Of a DNA stretch of 64,000 bases, positions 40,182-48,090 are shown one piece after another. Source of the DNA: DASQUK01 sp046726215 (GTDB lineage Bacteria; Actinomycetota; Acidimicrobiia; Acidimicrobiales; VFJN01). The stretch lies in assembly GCA_046726215.1 (NCBI GenBank), contig JBKPAA010000059.1, positions 1-64,000 on the forward strand, in the 5' to 3' direction. The position numbers and the translations under genes are program-made. Position 1 is the first letter of the stretch; each line of letters begins with the position of its first letter. The notes below the pieces were generated by a model that saw nothing but the letters and a program-made list of their open reading frames with translations, did no database searches and was not told the origin of the DNA.

Positions 40182-40899
40182 GGAACAGGGGCAGGGCATA
40201 GCGACGACGGGCGAAGTGCCCGAGTCGTTGCGGAGCCGGCTGGTGCTGGCGCTCGACGTCGACGACCTGGTTGCGGCTCGGCGCCTCGCACGGCAGCTCC
40301 ATCCCTTCTTCGGCACCATGAAAGTGGGGTTCGAGCTCTACAGCGCCGCCGGGCCCGAGGCGATCTCGCTGCTCGCGGGCATGGGGCTGGACGTCTTCTG
40401 CGACATCAAGCTGCTCGACATCCCCAACACCGTCGGCCGGGCCGCCCGGGTATTCGGGGCGCTGGGCGCCCGCTACCTGACGTTGCACACCGCCGGGGGT
40501 GCGCCGATGCTGCGTGCCGGGGTCGAAGGGCTGCGGGAGGGTGCGGCCGGGGCCGACCTGCCGGAGCCCGTGGGCGTGGGCGTGACGGTCCTGACCAGCG
40601 AGCCCGAGGCGTCACCGCGGTTGCTGCAGCAGCGGGTGGCGGCGGGCCTGGACGGCGGCTGCGGCGGCTTCGTCTGTGCCGTGACAGACATCGAGACGGT
40701 CCGCCAGATCGCGCCGGCGGCGGTGCTGGCGGCCCCCGGCATCCGCCCCGAGGGGGCGGCAATCGACGACCAGGGACGCGTGGCGACACCGCGCCAGGCG
40801 CTCGACGCGGGCGCCGACCTGCTGGTGATCGGGCGCCCGGTCACCCGGGCCGACGACGCGGTGGCGGCGGCTCGGGCGCTGGTGGCGCCACTCGTCTGA
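40174..40899 (+). CDS. pyrF: Orotidine 5'-phosphate decarboxylase
   Basis: 241 residues, subfamily 1 by length and motifs. RLVLALDVDDLVAARRL begins the barrel, followed by MKVGFELYSAAG and the catalytic Asp-x-Lys-x-x-Asp motif DIKLLDIPNTVGRAA. VLTSEP and the phosphate loop APGIRPEGAAIDDQ and VIGRPVTRADD come later. It makes UMP, the end product sensed by PyrR. ATG 40174 overlaps pyrD by 8 nt and has GGAGAGG just upstream. Last gene of the pyr operon. Confidence 0.94.
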   Translation: MAEEQGQGIATTGEVPESLRSRLVLALDVDDLVAARRLARQLHPFFGTMKVGFELYSAAGPEAISLLAGMGLDVFCDIKLLDIPNTVGRAARVFGALGARYLTLHTAGGAPMLRAGVEGLREGAAGADLPEPVGVGVTVLTSEPEASPRLLQQRVAAGLDGGCGGFVCAVTDIETVRQIAPAAVLAAPGIRPEGAAIDDQGRVATPRQALDAGADLLVIGRPVTRADDAVAAARALVAPLV

Positions 40900-40944
40900 G
40901 GCCGCCCAACAGGCGATTGTCACCGCTTGGCTGCGGGGTCGCGC

Positions 40945-40950
40945 TAGGGT
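40945..40950 (+). promoter_or_regulatory. -10 box for leaderless mihF
   Basis: TAGGGT, 7 nt before the ATG at 40958, no Shine-Dalgarno sequence. Confidence 0.5.
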
Positions 40951-40957
40951 GCGCGGC

Positions 40958-41269
40958 ATGCCGCAGCCACCGGAATTGACTCCCGAGCAGCGCCAAGCAG
41001 CACTCGCTAAGGCAGCCGAGGCCCGCCGCGCGCGGGCCGAGCTCAAGGAGAAGCTCAAGATGGGCTCGCTGAGCCTCAAGGAGCTCCTCGATCAGGCCGA
41101 CGCCAACGACATCGTGGGCAAGATGAAGGTTCTTGCCGTGCTCGAGTCGCTGCCCGGCGTGGGCAAGGTCCGTGCCCGCCGGACGATGGAGGAGATCGGC
41201 ATTGCCGACACCCGCCGCGTCCGGGGCCTGGGTGAGCAGCAGCGCCGGTCCCTGCTCGAGGCGTTCTAG
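40958..41269 (+). CDS. mihF: Integration host factor, actinobacterial type (mIHF)
   Basis: 103 residues. A nucleoid-associated DNA-binding protein specific to Actinomycetota. It shows the expected LTPEQRQAALAKAAEARRARAELKEKLK long helix, then DIVGKMKVLAVLESLPGVGKVRARRTMEEIGIADTRRVRGLG, which contains a helix-hairpin-helix-like DNA-binding motif (LPGVGKVRA). It is structurally unrelated to the HU/IHF family. It normally precedes gmk-rpoZ-coaBC-metK-priA; here the same order holds except that gmk is replaced. Confidence 0.94.
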   Translation: MPQPPELTPEQRQAALAKAAEARRARAELKEKLKMGSLSLKELLDQADANDIVGKMKVLAVLESLPGVGKVRARRTMEEIGIADTRRVRGLGEQQRRSLLEAF

Positions 41270-41296
41270 GGCCGACCCTCTCCGCACCGGCCAAAT

Positions 41297-41833
41297 TTGT
41301 TGATCACGGTCTCGGGCCCCCCGGGCTCGGGCACCACCACCGCCGCCCAGCGCGTGGCCGACCGGCTCTCACTCGGGCTGGTGCCGGGCGGCGAGGTGTT
41401 CCGGGCGCTGGCCGCGGAGCGCAGCATGACCCTGCCGCAGTTCGGGCGCTACGTCGCCGAGCACCCCGAGGTCGACGTCGAGCTCGACGGCCGTCTCGCC
41501 CGGCGGGCCCGGGACGGCGGCGTCGTCATCGAGTCACGGTTGGCCGGCTGGATCGCGCACAACGAGGGCTTGGCGGCCGTCGTGGTCTGGATCGACTGTG
41601 ACCCCCGGGTCCGGGCGCAACGGGTGGCCGGACGGGAGGGCGTGAGCGTGGAGCGGGCCCTGGCGGACAACGAAGAGCGCCAGCGGGTCGAGCGCGGCCG
41701 GTATCTGGCGCTCTACGGCCTCGACTTGGCGGACCTGTCGATATACGACCTGATGCTCGATTCCGGCGAGCTGCGGCCGCCGGCGTTGGCCGACCGGATC
41801 GTCGACGCCGCCGAGAAGCGGTTCGCGGCCTGA
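41297..41833 (+). CDS. Archaeal-type cytidylate kinase-like protein at the gmk locus
   Basis: 178 residues. The P-loop reads SGPPGSGTTTAAQRVA with Thr in place of the usual Lys, as in archaeal CMP kinases. LGLVPGGEVFRALAAERSMTLPQFG, HPEVDVELDGRLA, VVIESRLAGWIAH, RVAGREGVSVERAL and YGLDLADLSIYDLMLDSG match that family block by block. Guanylate kinases have GPSGxGKST and a GMP-binding domain that are not present. It is expected to phosphorylate CMP/dCMP. TTG 41297 or TTG 41300 is the start (41300 would give MITVSG, closest to archaeal proteins); no Shine-Dalgarno is visible. It sits exactly between mihF and rpoZ. Confidence 0.8.
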   Translation: MLITVSGPPGSGTTTAAQRVADRLSLGLVPGGEVFRALAAERSMTLPQFGRYVAEHPEVDVELDGRLARRARDGGVVIESRLAGWIAHNEGLAAVVVWIDCDPRVRAQRVAGREGVSVERALADNEERQRVERGRYLALYGLDLADLSIYDLMLDSGELRPPALADRIVDAAEKRFAA

Positions 41834-41863
41834 CCGCGGCGTTCAGCGAGGGTCCCGCTCGTC

Positions 41864-41964
41864 GCCTCGAGGCAATAGCGGCCGCTCCAGGCCTCTCGAG
41901 GCGATACGGACCGGCCCCCGGACCCTGGTGCCTCGAGCACGACCGGCCGGACCGTATTGCCTCG
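41864..41964. repeat. Palindromic repeat cluster between the kinase and rpoZ
   Basis: Left arm 41897-41916 (CGAGGCGATACGGACCGGCC) and right arm 41945-41964 are inverted copies matching 18 of 20. An additional partial unit CTCGAGGCAATAGCGG sits at 41866-41881, including the perfect palindrome GCCTCGAGGC (41864-41873), and a half unit TGCCTCGAG occurs near 41930. No coding function is visible. Confidence 0.8.
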
Positions 41965-42003
41965 GGTGTCACGGGGATTTCACGCTTCGACGGGCCCGGA
42001 CGA

Positions 42004-42033
42004 TAACCTGGTCGGCCGATCAACCGGCCGACC
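42004..42033 (+). promoter_or_regulatory. rpoZ promoter with start-site hairpin
   Basis: TAACCT (42004-42009) is followed immediately by a perfect 9-bp inverted repeat, GGTCGGCCG/CGGCCGACC around ATCAAC (42010-42033). The predicted transcription start falls inside the left arm, so this may be an operator rather than an RNA hairpin. Confidence 0.4.
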
Positions 42034-42069
42034 GAGGTGCGCGCCCGCATGGCTTCACGCCAGGACACG

Positions 42070-42402
42070 ATGATGAATCCCTCCATCGAGGAGCTGCTCG
42101 ACCGCGCCGGGTCGAAGTTCTCGCTGGTGACGCTGAGCGCCATGCGCGCCCGACAGATCAACGCCTACTTCAACCAGCTGGGGGAGGGTCTGGGCGCCAT
42201 CGTGCCGCCGCAGGTCACGTCGGTGGCCCGCAAGCCGCTGTCGATCGCGTTCGAGGAGATCGCCGGCGACAAGATCGTCCTCGCCCATCCCAGCGAGACC
42301 AGCGCCGACGAGCCGGGCGGCGCCGAGGGCGTCGAGGCCATCGAAGCCGTCGACGGGGCCGGGCAGTCCGCCGAGGGCGACGTTCCCGACGGCGCCGAGT
42401 AG
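42070..42402 (+). CDS. rpoZ: RNA polymerase omega subunit
   Basis: 110 residues. MMNPSIEELLDRAGSKFSLV, then TLSAMRARQINAYFNQLGEG, VPPQVTSVARKPLSIAFEEIA, the full actinobacterial omega core, followed by an acidic, probably disordered tail. It assists assembly and stability of beta-prime in RNA polymerase. ATG 42070 with AGGA 4-8 nt upstream is favoured; an ATG at 42049 in frame would add seven residues. Followed by coaBC after 14 nt. Confidence 0.9.
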   Translation: MMNPSIEELLDRAGSKFSLVTLSAMRARQINAYFNQLGEGLGAIVPPQVTSVARKPLSIAFEEIAGDKIVLAHPSETSADEPGGAEGVEAIEAVDGAGQSAEGDVPDGAE

Positions 42403-42416
42403 GCGCTCGGACGCCC

Positions 42417-43616
42417 ATGCTGGAGGGACGCCGGATCGTCCTCGGGGTCTCGGGCGGCATCGCGGCCTACAAGGCGATCGATGTCTGCCGCCGCCTCGTC
42501 GACCGGGGGGCGTACGTGATCCCGGTCCTGACCCGGGGCGCCACCCGATTCGTCGGTGAGGCCACGTTCTCGGCGCTGGCCTCCGAGCGGGCCCACACGT
42601 CGCTGTTCAACGACGATGACCCCATACCCCACACCCGGCTGGGCCGGTCGGCCGACGCCGTCGTCGTCGCGCCGGCGACCGCCCGGCTCATCGGCAGCTA
42701 CGCCGCCGGCATCTCGAGCGACCTGCTGACGGCCACGCTGCTGGCGGTGCGGGAGGGATCGCCGGTCGTCGTCGCGCCCGCCATGCACACCGAGATGTGG
42801 GAGCACCCGGCCGTCCAGGACAACGTGGCGACGCTGGCGCGCCGCGGGGTCAGCATCGTCCCCCCCGAGGAGGGGCGCCTGGCGGGCGGCGACGTCGGGA
42901 AGGGGCGCCTGGCGGCGCCGGAGACGATCGTCGAGGCGGTGGAGGCTGCGCTCGGCCCGGGTCGGGACCTCGCCGGGTTGCACGTGCTCGTCACCGCCGG
43001 CGGGACCCGCGAGCCGATCGACCCGGTTCGCTTCGTCGGCAACCGCTCGTCGGGCAAGCAGGGTCACGCGCTGGCGGCGGAAGCGGCCGCGCGGGGTGCC
43101 AAGGTCACGCTGGTCAGCACCGTCGACCTACCGGTCCCACCGCAGGCCGACGTCGTGCGGGTCGAGACCGCGGCCGAGATGGCGGACGCCGTGCACGCGG
43201 CCGACGCCTCGGCCGACGTCGTGGTCATGGCTGCCGCCGTCGCCGACTTCCGGCCGGCGCGGGTGGCCGAGAGGAAGCTCAAGAAGCAGGCGGGCGTGCC
43301 CGAGATCACCCTCGAGCCGACGCCCGACATCCTGGCCGGGTTGGGGACGCGCAAGCGGCCCGGGCAGACCATCGTAGGTTTCGCTGCGGAGACCGACGAA
43401 GTGCGACAGAATGCCGCAGTCAAGCTCGCCGCCAAGGGCATCGATCTCATCGTGGCCAACGATGTGACCGCCCCGGGCGCTGGGTTCGAGCACGACACCA
43501 ACCACGTCGTGATCATGGATGCCGACGGCACCGAGCGCGAGGTGCCATTGGCCGACAAGCGGGCGATCGCCCGTGCCGTGTTCGATGCCGTCACACAGAG
43601 GAGAACGAAACCGTGA
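42417..43616 (+). CDS. coaBC: Bifunctional phosphopantothenoylcysteine decarboxylase / phosphopantothenate--cysteine ligase
   Basis: 399 residues. The N-terminal CoaC flavoprotein domain (RRIVLGVSGGIAAYKAIDVCRRL, active-site His in DPIPHTRLGRSAD, and APAMHTEMWEHP) decarboxylates; the C-terminal CoaB domain (VLVTAGGTREPIDPVRFVGNRSSGKQGHALA, MAAAVADFRPA, LEPTPDILAGLG, VGFAAETD) ligates cysteine using CTP. The family PxMN motif has His for Asn here, which I recall as usual in actinobacteria. Together they give 4'-phosphopantetheine for CoA. GTGA overlap with metK. Confidence 0.95.
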   Translation: MLEGRRIVLGVSGGIAAYKAIDVCRRLVDRGAYVIPVLTRGATRFVGEATFSALASERAHTSLFNDDDPIPHTRLGRSADAVVVAPATARLIGSYAAGISSDLLTATLLAVREGSPVVVAPAMHTEMWEHPAVQDNVATLARRGVSIVPPEEGRLAGGDVGKGRLAAPETIVEAVEAALGPGRDLAGLHVLVTAGGTREPIDPVRFVGNRSSGKQGHALAAEAAARGAKVTLVSTVDLPVPPQADVVRVETAAEMADAVHAADASADVVVMAAAVADFRPARVAERKLKKQAGVPEITLEPTPDILAGLGTRKRPGQTIVGFAAETDEVRQNAAVKLAAKGIDLIVANDVTAPGAGFEHDTNHVVIMDADGTEREVPLADKRAIARAVFDAVTQRRTKP

Positions 43617-44803
43617 GCCGTTGGACCTTCACGTCCGAGTCGGTCACCGAGGGCCATCCCGACAAGATGGCCGACCAGATCAGTGACTCGATACTCGACG
43701 CCATCCTGACGCAGGACCCCATGGCCCGGGTGGCATGCGAGACGCTCGTGACGACCGGCCTGGCCATCGTCGCCGGCGAGATCACCACCGACGCCTACGT
43801 CGAGATCCCCAACATCGTCCGCGACACGATCAAGGGCATCGGCTACGACCGCGAGGCGGTCGGCTTCGACGGCCACACGTGCGGGGTGATGACGTCGATC
43901 GACCCGCAGTCGCCCGACATCGCCCAGGGTGTCGACACCGCCTATGAGAAGCGGACCGCCGGCGCCGACGAGGACCTCGACAGCCAGGGCGCGGGCGATC
44001 AGGGCATGATGTTCGGCTACGCGGTCGACGAGACCGACGACCTCATGCCGATGCCGATCTGGCTCGCGCACCGGCTTGCGCACCGCCTGGCCGAGGTTCG
44101 CCGGGCCGGGATCCTGCCGTATCTCCGTCCCGACGGGAAGACACAGGTCACGCTCGAGTACGAGGACGGGGTGCCCATCGGGCTCAAGACGGTCCTCATC
44201 TCCACGCAGCACCAGCCGGGTCTCGATGCCGAGACGCTCATCAAGCCCGACCTGATCGAGCATGTCATCCGGCCGCTGGTGCCACCGCAGTTCCAGGACG
44301 ACGACTACCGGGTGCTGGTCAACCCCACCGGCAGCTTCGAGCTGGGCGGGCCCCACGCCGACTGCGGTCTGACCGGCCGCAAGATCATCGTCGACACGTA
44401 CGGCGGCGCCGCCCGCCACGGTGGCGGCGCGTTCTCGGGCAAGGACCCGTCCAAGGTCGATCGGTCCGCCGCCTACGCTGCCCGCTGGGTGGCCAAGACG
44501 GTGGTGGCGGCCGGCGCGGCGAGGCGCTGCGAGGTGCAGGTTGCCTATGCCATCGGCGTGGCCCACCCGGTCTCGGTCTACGTCGAGACCTTCGGCACCG
44601 CCGCGGTCGATCCCGGCAAGATCGCCGATGCCGTGCAGCAGATCTTCGACCTGCGGCCGGCGGCGATCATCCGCGACCTCGACCTGCGGCGGCCCATCTT
44701 CAAGAAAACGGCTGCATACGGGCACTTCGGCCGGAGCGACAAGGAGCTCACCTGGGAGCAGACGAGCCGGGTCGACGACCTCAAGTCGGCGCTGGGTCTC
44801 TGA
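43613..44803 (+). CDS. metK: S-adenosylmethionine synthetase
   Basis: 396 residues. It makes SAM from methionine and ATP. Signatures are FTSESVTEGHPDKMADQISD, the hexapeptide GAGDQGMMFGYA (about residues 127-138) and the glycine-rich GGGAFSGKDPSKVDRS (about 273-288); catalytic His and Lys are in place. The GTG start is preceded by AGAGGAGA. It is central to the methyltransferases seen in the window and to mtnA, which recycles the SAM by-product. It overlaps coaBC by 4 nt and the priA CTG by 4 nt. Confidence 0.97.
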   Translation: MSRWTFTSESVTEGHPDKMADQISDSILDAILTQDPMARVACETLVTTGLAIVAGEITTDAYVEIPNIVRDTIKGIGYDREAVGFDGHTCGVMTSIDPQSPDIAQGVDTAYEKRTAGADEDLDSQGAGDQGMMFGYAVDETDDLMPMPIWLAHRLAHRLAEVRRAGILPYLRPDGKTQVTLEYEDGVPIGLKTVLISTQHQPGLDAETLIKPDLIEHVIRPLVPPQFQDDDYRVLVNPTGSFELGGPHADCGLTGRKIIVDTYGGAARHGGGAFSGKDPSKVDRSAAYAARWVAKTVVAAGAARRCEVQVAYAIGVAHPVSVYVETFGTAAVDPGKIADAVQQIFDLRPAAIIRDLDLRRPIFKKTAAYGHFGRSDKELTWEQTSRVDDLKSALGL

Positions 44804-46539
44804 CCGGGGCGCGGGTCGTCCGCGTCCTGCCGGACGAGCCCGCGATCGACAAGACGTTCGACTACCTGGTTCCCGATGGCCTCGGGGACCAGGTGGGCGT
44901 GGGCGACCGCGTCCGGGTCGGGCTGCACGGTCGCCGGGTCGGGGGATGGATCGTCGCCGCGGACGTCGACCCGCCCGCCGGCGTCGCCCTGCGGCCACTG
45001 GCAAAGTGGTCCGGACGCGGACCGACCCCGGACCTGATCGAGCTGGCGCACTGGGCCGCGTGGCGCTGGGCGGGCCGGCCGGCGTCATTGCTGCGGACCG
45101 CGTCGCCCGACCGGGTCGTGTCCGGCTTGCCGGCGCCGGCCGTCCCCCGGCGACCGCTAGCACCCGACCCGGCGGCGGACGTCGAGGTCGTGGCGGCGCT
45201 GGCCGCCGCCGGTTCGCCGGCGCTGCTGGTGCGCCTGCCGCCGGCGGCCGCCGTGGACCCTGTTGTCCTGGCGGTGGTGAGCCGGGGGAACGCCTTGGTC
45301 CTGTGCCCCACGGCGGCGTCGGCACGGTCGGTCGCCGCCGCGTTGCGTCGGTCGGGCGTGCCCACGGCCCTGCATCCCCGGGACTGGGCCCGGGGGGCGG
45401 CCGGCGCCACGGTGGTCGGCACCCGCGCCGCCGCCTGGGCGCCGGTGGCGGACCTGGCCGCGATCGTGGTGATCGACGAGCACGACGAGGCACACCAGCA
45501 GGAGCAGGCGCCGACGTGGCACGCACGGGACGTGGCCCTGGAGAGGGCCCGGCGCGCCGGGATCCCCTGCGTGCTGACCTCGCCGTGCCCGTCGCTGGAG
45601 GCGCTGGACGCGGCCGGACTGCTCGCGCCATCGCGGACCGACGAGCGCGCCGGCTGGCCGCCCGTCGACATCGTGGACATGCGCCACGAGGATCCCCGCA
45701 CGGGCCTGCTGCCTGCGCCGTTGGTGCGGCTGCTGCGCAGCGACCGGCGAGTCCTGTGCGTGCTCAACCGGACGGGGCGGGCGCGATTGCTGGCCTGCAG
45801 GGCGTGCGGTGAGCTGGCCCGCTGCGAGCGCTGCGACGCCGCCGTGGCCCAGCCCGGCGACGAGCTGGTGTGCACCCGCTGCGGCACCGTCCGGCCCGTG
45901 GTGTGCGCCGCCTGCGGGGCTACTCGCCTGCGGGCCCTGCGCCAGGGTGTGACCCGGGTGCGCGACGAGATCGCGGCGCTGGTCGGCGAACAGGTCGACG
46001 AGGTGACGGCGGCCTCGGGCGCTGCCGACGTGTCCCGCTCCCGAGTGGTCGTCGGCACCGAAGCGACCTTGCACCAGATCGATCGCGCCGATGTGGTCGC
46101 ATTTCTCGACTTCGACCAGGAGCTGCTCGCGCCCCGTTACCGGGCTGCGGAGCAGGCGCTCGGCCTGCTGGCACGGGCGGCACGGGTGGTCGGCGGCAGG
46201 GCCGGCGCCGGTCGGCTCCTGGTCCAGACCCATGTGCCGCGGCACGAGGTGGTCCAGGCCGCGCTGCACGGCGACCCGGCGCGGGTGGCGTCGGCCGAAC
46301 GGGTCCAGCGCGCGCAGTTGCGGTTCCCTCCGGTCACCGCGATGGCCGAGGTCTCGGGCGCGGCGGCGGGCGCGTTCGTCGGTGCCCTGGGCGGACACCT
46401 CGAGGTCGAGATCCTCGGCCCCTCCGGTGGCCGTTGGCTGGTCCGCGCCGCCGACCACCAGACGCTGTGCGACGCGCTGGCGGAGGCGCCACGCCCGCCG
46501 GGCCGCCTGCGGGTGGCCGTCGACCCGCCGCGGGTCTGA
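44800..46539 (+). CDS. priA: PriA-like primosomal protein, helicase motifs lost
   Basis: 579 residues if started at CTG 44800, which overlaps the metK stop as CTGA. The frame upstream of the first GTG (44893) clearly encodes the PriA 3'-DNA-binding start RVVRVLPDEPAIDKTFDYLVP, so the GTG cannot be the true start. The Walker A segment is lost (ALLVRLPPAAAVDP) and the Walker B/DEAH site survives only as IVVIDEHDEAHQQ. The eight zinc-binding cysteines remain as CRAC, CERC, CTRC and CAAC. As in other actinobacteria it should be a structural primosome-assembly factor without helicase activity. Confidence 0.88.
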   Translation: MTGARVVRVLPDEPAIDKTFDYLVPDGLGDQVGVGDRVRVGLHGRRVGGWIVAADVDPPAGVALRPLAKWSGRGPTPDLIELAHWAAWRWAGRPASLLRTASPDRVVSGLPAPAVPRRPLAPDPAADVEVVAALAAAGSPALLVRLPPAAAVDPVVLAVVSRGNALVLCPTAASARSVAAALRRSGVPTALHPRDWARGAAGATVVGTRAAAWAPVADLAAIVVIDEHDEAHQQEQAPTWHARDVALERARRAGIPCVLTSPCPSLEALDAAGLLAPSRTDERAGWPPVDIVDMRHEDPRTGLLPAPLVRLLRSDRRVLCVLNRTGRARLLACRACGELARCERCDAAVAQPGDELVCTRCGTVRPVVCAACGATRLRALRQGVTRVRDEIAALVGEQVDEVTAASGAADVSRSRVVVGTEATLHQIDRADVVAFLDFDQELLAPRYRAAEQALGLLARAARVVGGRAGAGRLLVQTHVPRHEVVQAALHGDPARVASAERVQRAQLRFPPVTAMAEVSGAAAGAFVGALGGHLEVEILGPSGGRWLVRAADHQTLCDALAEAPRPPGRLRVAVDPPRV

Positions 46540-46569
46540 CCCCGTCCGCGTGGCGTCCCACGAGCGACA

Positions 46570-46575
46570 TAGAGT
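46570..46575 (+). promoter_or_regulatory. -10 box for leaderless mtnA
   Basis: TAGAGT, 7 nt before the GTG at 46583. It decides the start against a longer open frame upstream. Confidence 0.5.
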
Positions 46576-46582
46576 CACCGCT

Positions 46583-47608
46583 GTGCGGACCATCGACTGG
46601 GCGGACGGCGCCGTCGTCATCGTGGACCAGACGGCGCTGCCGCACGAGCTGCGCACGCTGCGGCTGACGGGCGTCGACGAACTCGTCGACGCCATCCGGC
46701 GGCTGGCGGTGCGGGGTGCGCCCGCGCTGGGGGCGGCCGGGGCCCTGGGCGTGCTGCTGGCGGTTCGGGAGGGGCAACGGCAGGCCTGGACGGACGACGA
46801 GGTGGCCAAGGCCATCGAGCGCATCCGGTGCGCCCGGCCCACGGCCGTCAACCTGGGCTGGGGCGTCGACCGCGCGCTCGCCCGGCGTGGCGACGGCGAC
46901 GAGGCCGTCGAACGGGAAGCCCGGGCCGTCCTGGACGAGGATGCAGCCGCCAACCGGGCGATCGCCCAGCGCGGCGCAGACCTGCTGACCGGGCTGTGCA
47001 GGTCGGCGGCGGCCGGTGACGCGGGTGACGGCCTCCGGCTCCACACCCATTGCAACGCTGGGGCGCTGGCCTGCGTGGAGTGGGGTACCGCGCTCGGTGT
47101 GGTGCGGGCCCTCCACGAGGGGGGCGAGCTTGGTCGGGTCTACGCGGACGAGACCCGACCGCTGCTGCAGGGGAGCCGCCTCACGGCCTGGGAGCTCGAG
47201 CGCATGGGGGTCGACTACCGGCTGGTGATCGACGGTGCCGGTCCCTCGCTCATCGCCCGAGGGTTGGTGGACGCCGTCGTCGTGGGGGCGGATCGCATCG
47301 CTGCCAACGGCGACGTGGCCAACAAGATCGGAACGTACTCGCTGGGGTTGGCGGCGGGGCGGGCCGGCATCCCGTTCGTGGTGGCGGCCCCGGAGTCGAG
47401 CGTCGACGGGGCGACACCCAACGGGGCATGCATCGAGATCGAGGACCGCGGCGACCGCGAGGTCATCGCGTGGGAGGGCCGGTCCGTGGCGCCCGCCGGT
47501 GCTCGGGCGGTGAACCCGGCGTTCGACGTGACGCCCGCCGACCTGGTCACCGCCATCGTCACCGAGCGCCGGGTCGTCCGGCCGGCGGCAGGGGAGCGCC
47601 CCGCCTGA
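46583..47608 (+). CDS. mtnA: S-methyl-5-thioribose-1-phosphate isomerase
   Basis: 341 residues. It isomerises methylthioribose-1-phosphate to methylthioribulose-1-phosphate in the methionine salvage cycle. It starts RTIDWADGAVVIVDQTALP, then RLAVRGAPALGAAGALG, the catalytic-cysteine block THCNAGALACVEWGTALG, ETRPLLQGSRLTAWEL, and the catalytic-aspartate block GADRIAANGDVANKIGTYSL. Distinguished from eIF2B-like or ribose-1,5-bisphosphate isomerases by length and the THCN block. No other mtn gene lies nearby; a partial salvage ending in another fate is possible. Confidence 0.94.
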   Translation: MRTIDWADGAVVIVDQTALPHELRTLRLTGVDELVDAIRRLAVRGAPALGAAGALGVLLAVREGQRQAWTDDEVAKAIERIRCARPTAVNLGWGVDRALARRGDGDEAVEREARAVLDEDAAANRAIAQRGADLLTGLCRSAAAGDAGDGLRLHTHCNAGALACVEWGTALGVVRALHEGGELGRVYADETRPLLQGSRLTAWELERMGVDYRLVIDGAGPSLIARGLVDAVVVGADRIAANGDVANKIGTYSLGLAAGRAGIPFVVAAPESSVDGATPNGACIEIEDRGDREVIAWEGRSVAPAGARAVNPAFDVTPADLVTAIVTERRVVRPAAGERPA

Positions 47609-47653
47609 GTCGCGGCAGCGCCAGCCACCCGCGCCCAGCGGTGGTGAGCTCGA

Positions 47654-48088
47654 TCAGCGCAACTGGCGGCCGAAGTGGAACGAGCTGATCGTCAGGCCCT
47701 CGCGCATGTAGAAACGGTGGGCGTCCGCCCGGTGCACGGCGGAGTCGAGATCGAGGACGCTGCAACCGGCGCGCTCGGCCCGCTCGGCCAACGCCGCCAG
47801 CAGCGCCCGCCCCACGCCGGTGCTGCGGGCGTCCACAGTGGTGACGAGGTCGTCCACGTACAGCTTGCGCAGATTGGCCGTCGTCGCCACGATCCGCCAG
47901 CCGGCCACCCCCACGCCGCGCCCGGCGTCGTAGGCGGCCGTGAACCGCAATCCCTGGGGGTGGCCCTCGGCGTAGACGGCCGAGAAGCTCGTCGCCGTCA
48001 GGTGCGGCCGGAGCTCCCGGAGCACCCCCAACACCTCGGCCAGGCGGTCGTTGCCGGGCTCGAGATCGACCAGCTCGATGTCCGCCAC
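47654..48088 (-). CDS. GNAT family acetyltransferase
   Basis: 144 residues. It starts ADIELVDLEPGNDRLAEVLGVL; the acetyl-CoA-binding motif A is LVTTVDARSTGVGRALLAALAERA (about residues 89-112), and motif B includes LDLDSAVHRADAHRFYMREGL near the C-terminus, a pattern common in single-domain GNATs of unknown target. The GTG at 48088 lies 2 nt after the stop of the upstream Eis-like gene, so they are probably co-transcribed. Convergent with mtnA. Confidence 0.85.
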   Translation of the reverse strand: MADIELVDLEPGNDRLAEVLGVLRELRPHLTATSFSAVYAEGHPQGLRFTAAYDAGRGVGVAGWRIVATTANLRKLYVDDLVTTVDARSTGVGRALLAALAERAERAGCSVLDLDSAVHRADAHRFYMREGLTISSFHFGRQLR

Positions 48089-48090
48089 GG

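Noticed and set aside
41297..41833. Annotating the kinase as guanylate kinase because of its position
   Set aside because: It lacks the GPSGxGKST P-loop and the GMP-binding domain; the sequence blocks are those of archaeal cytidylate kinases.
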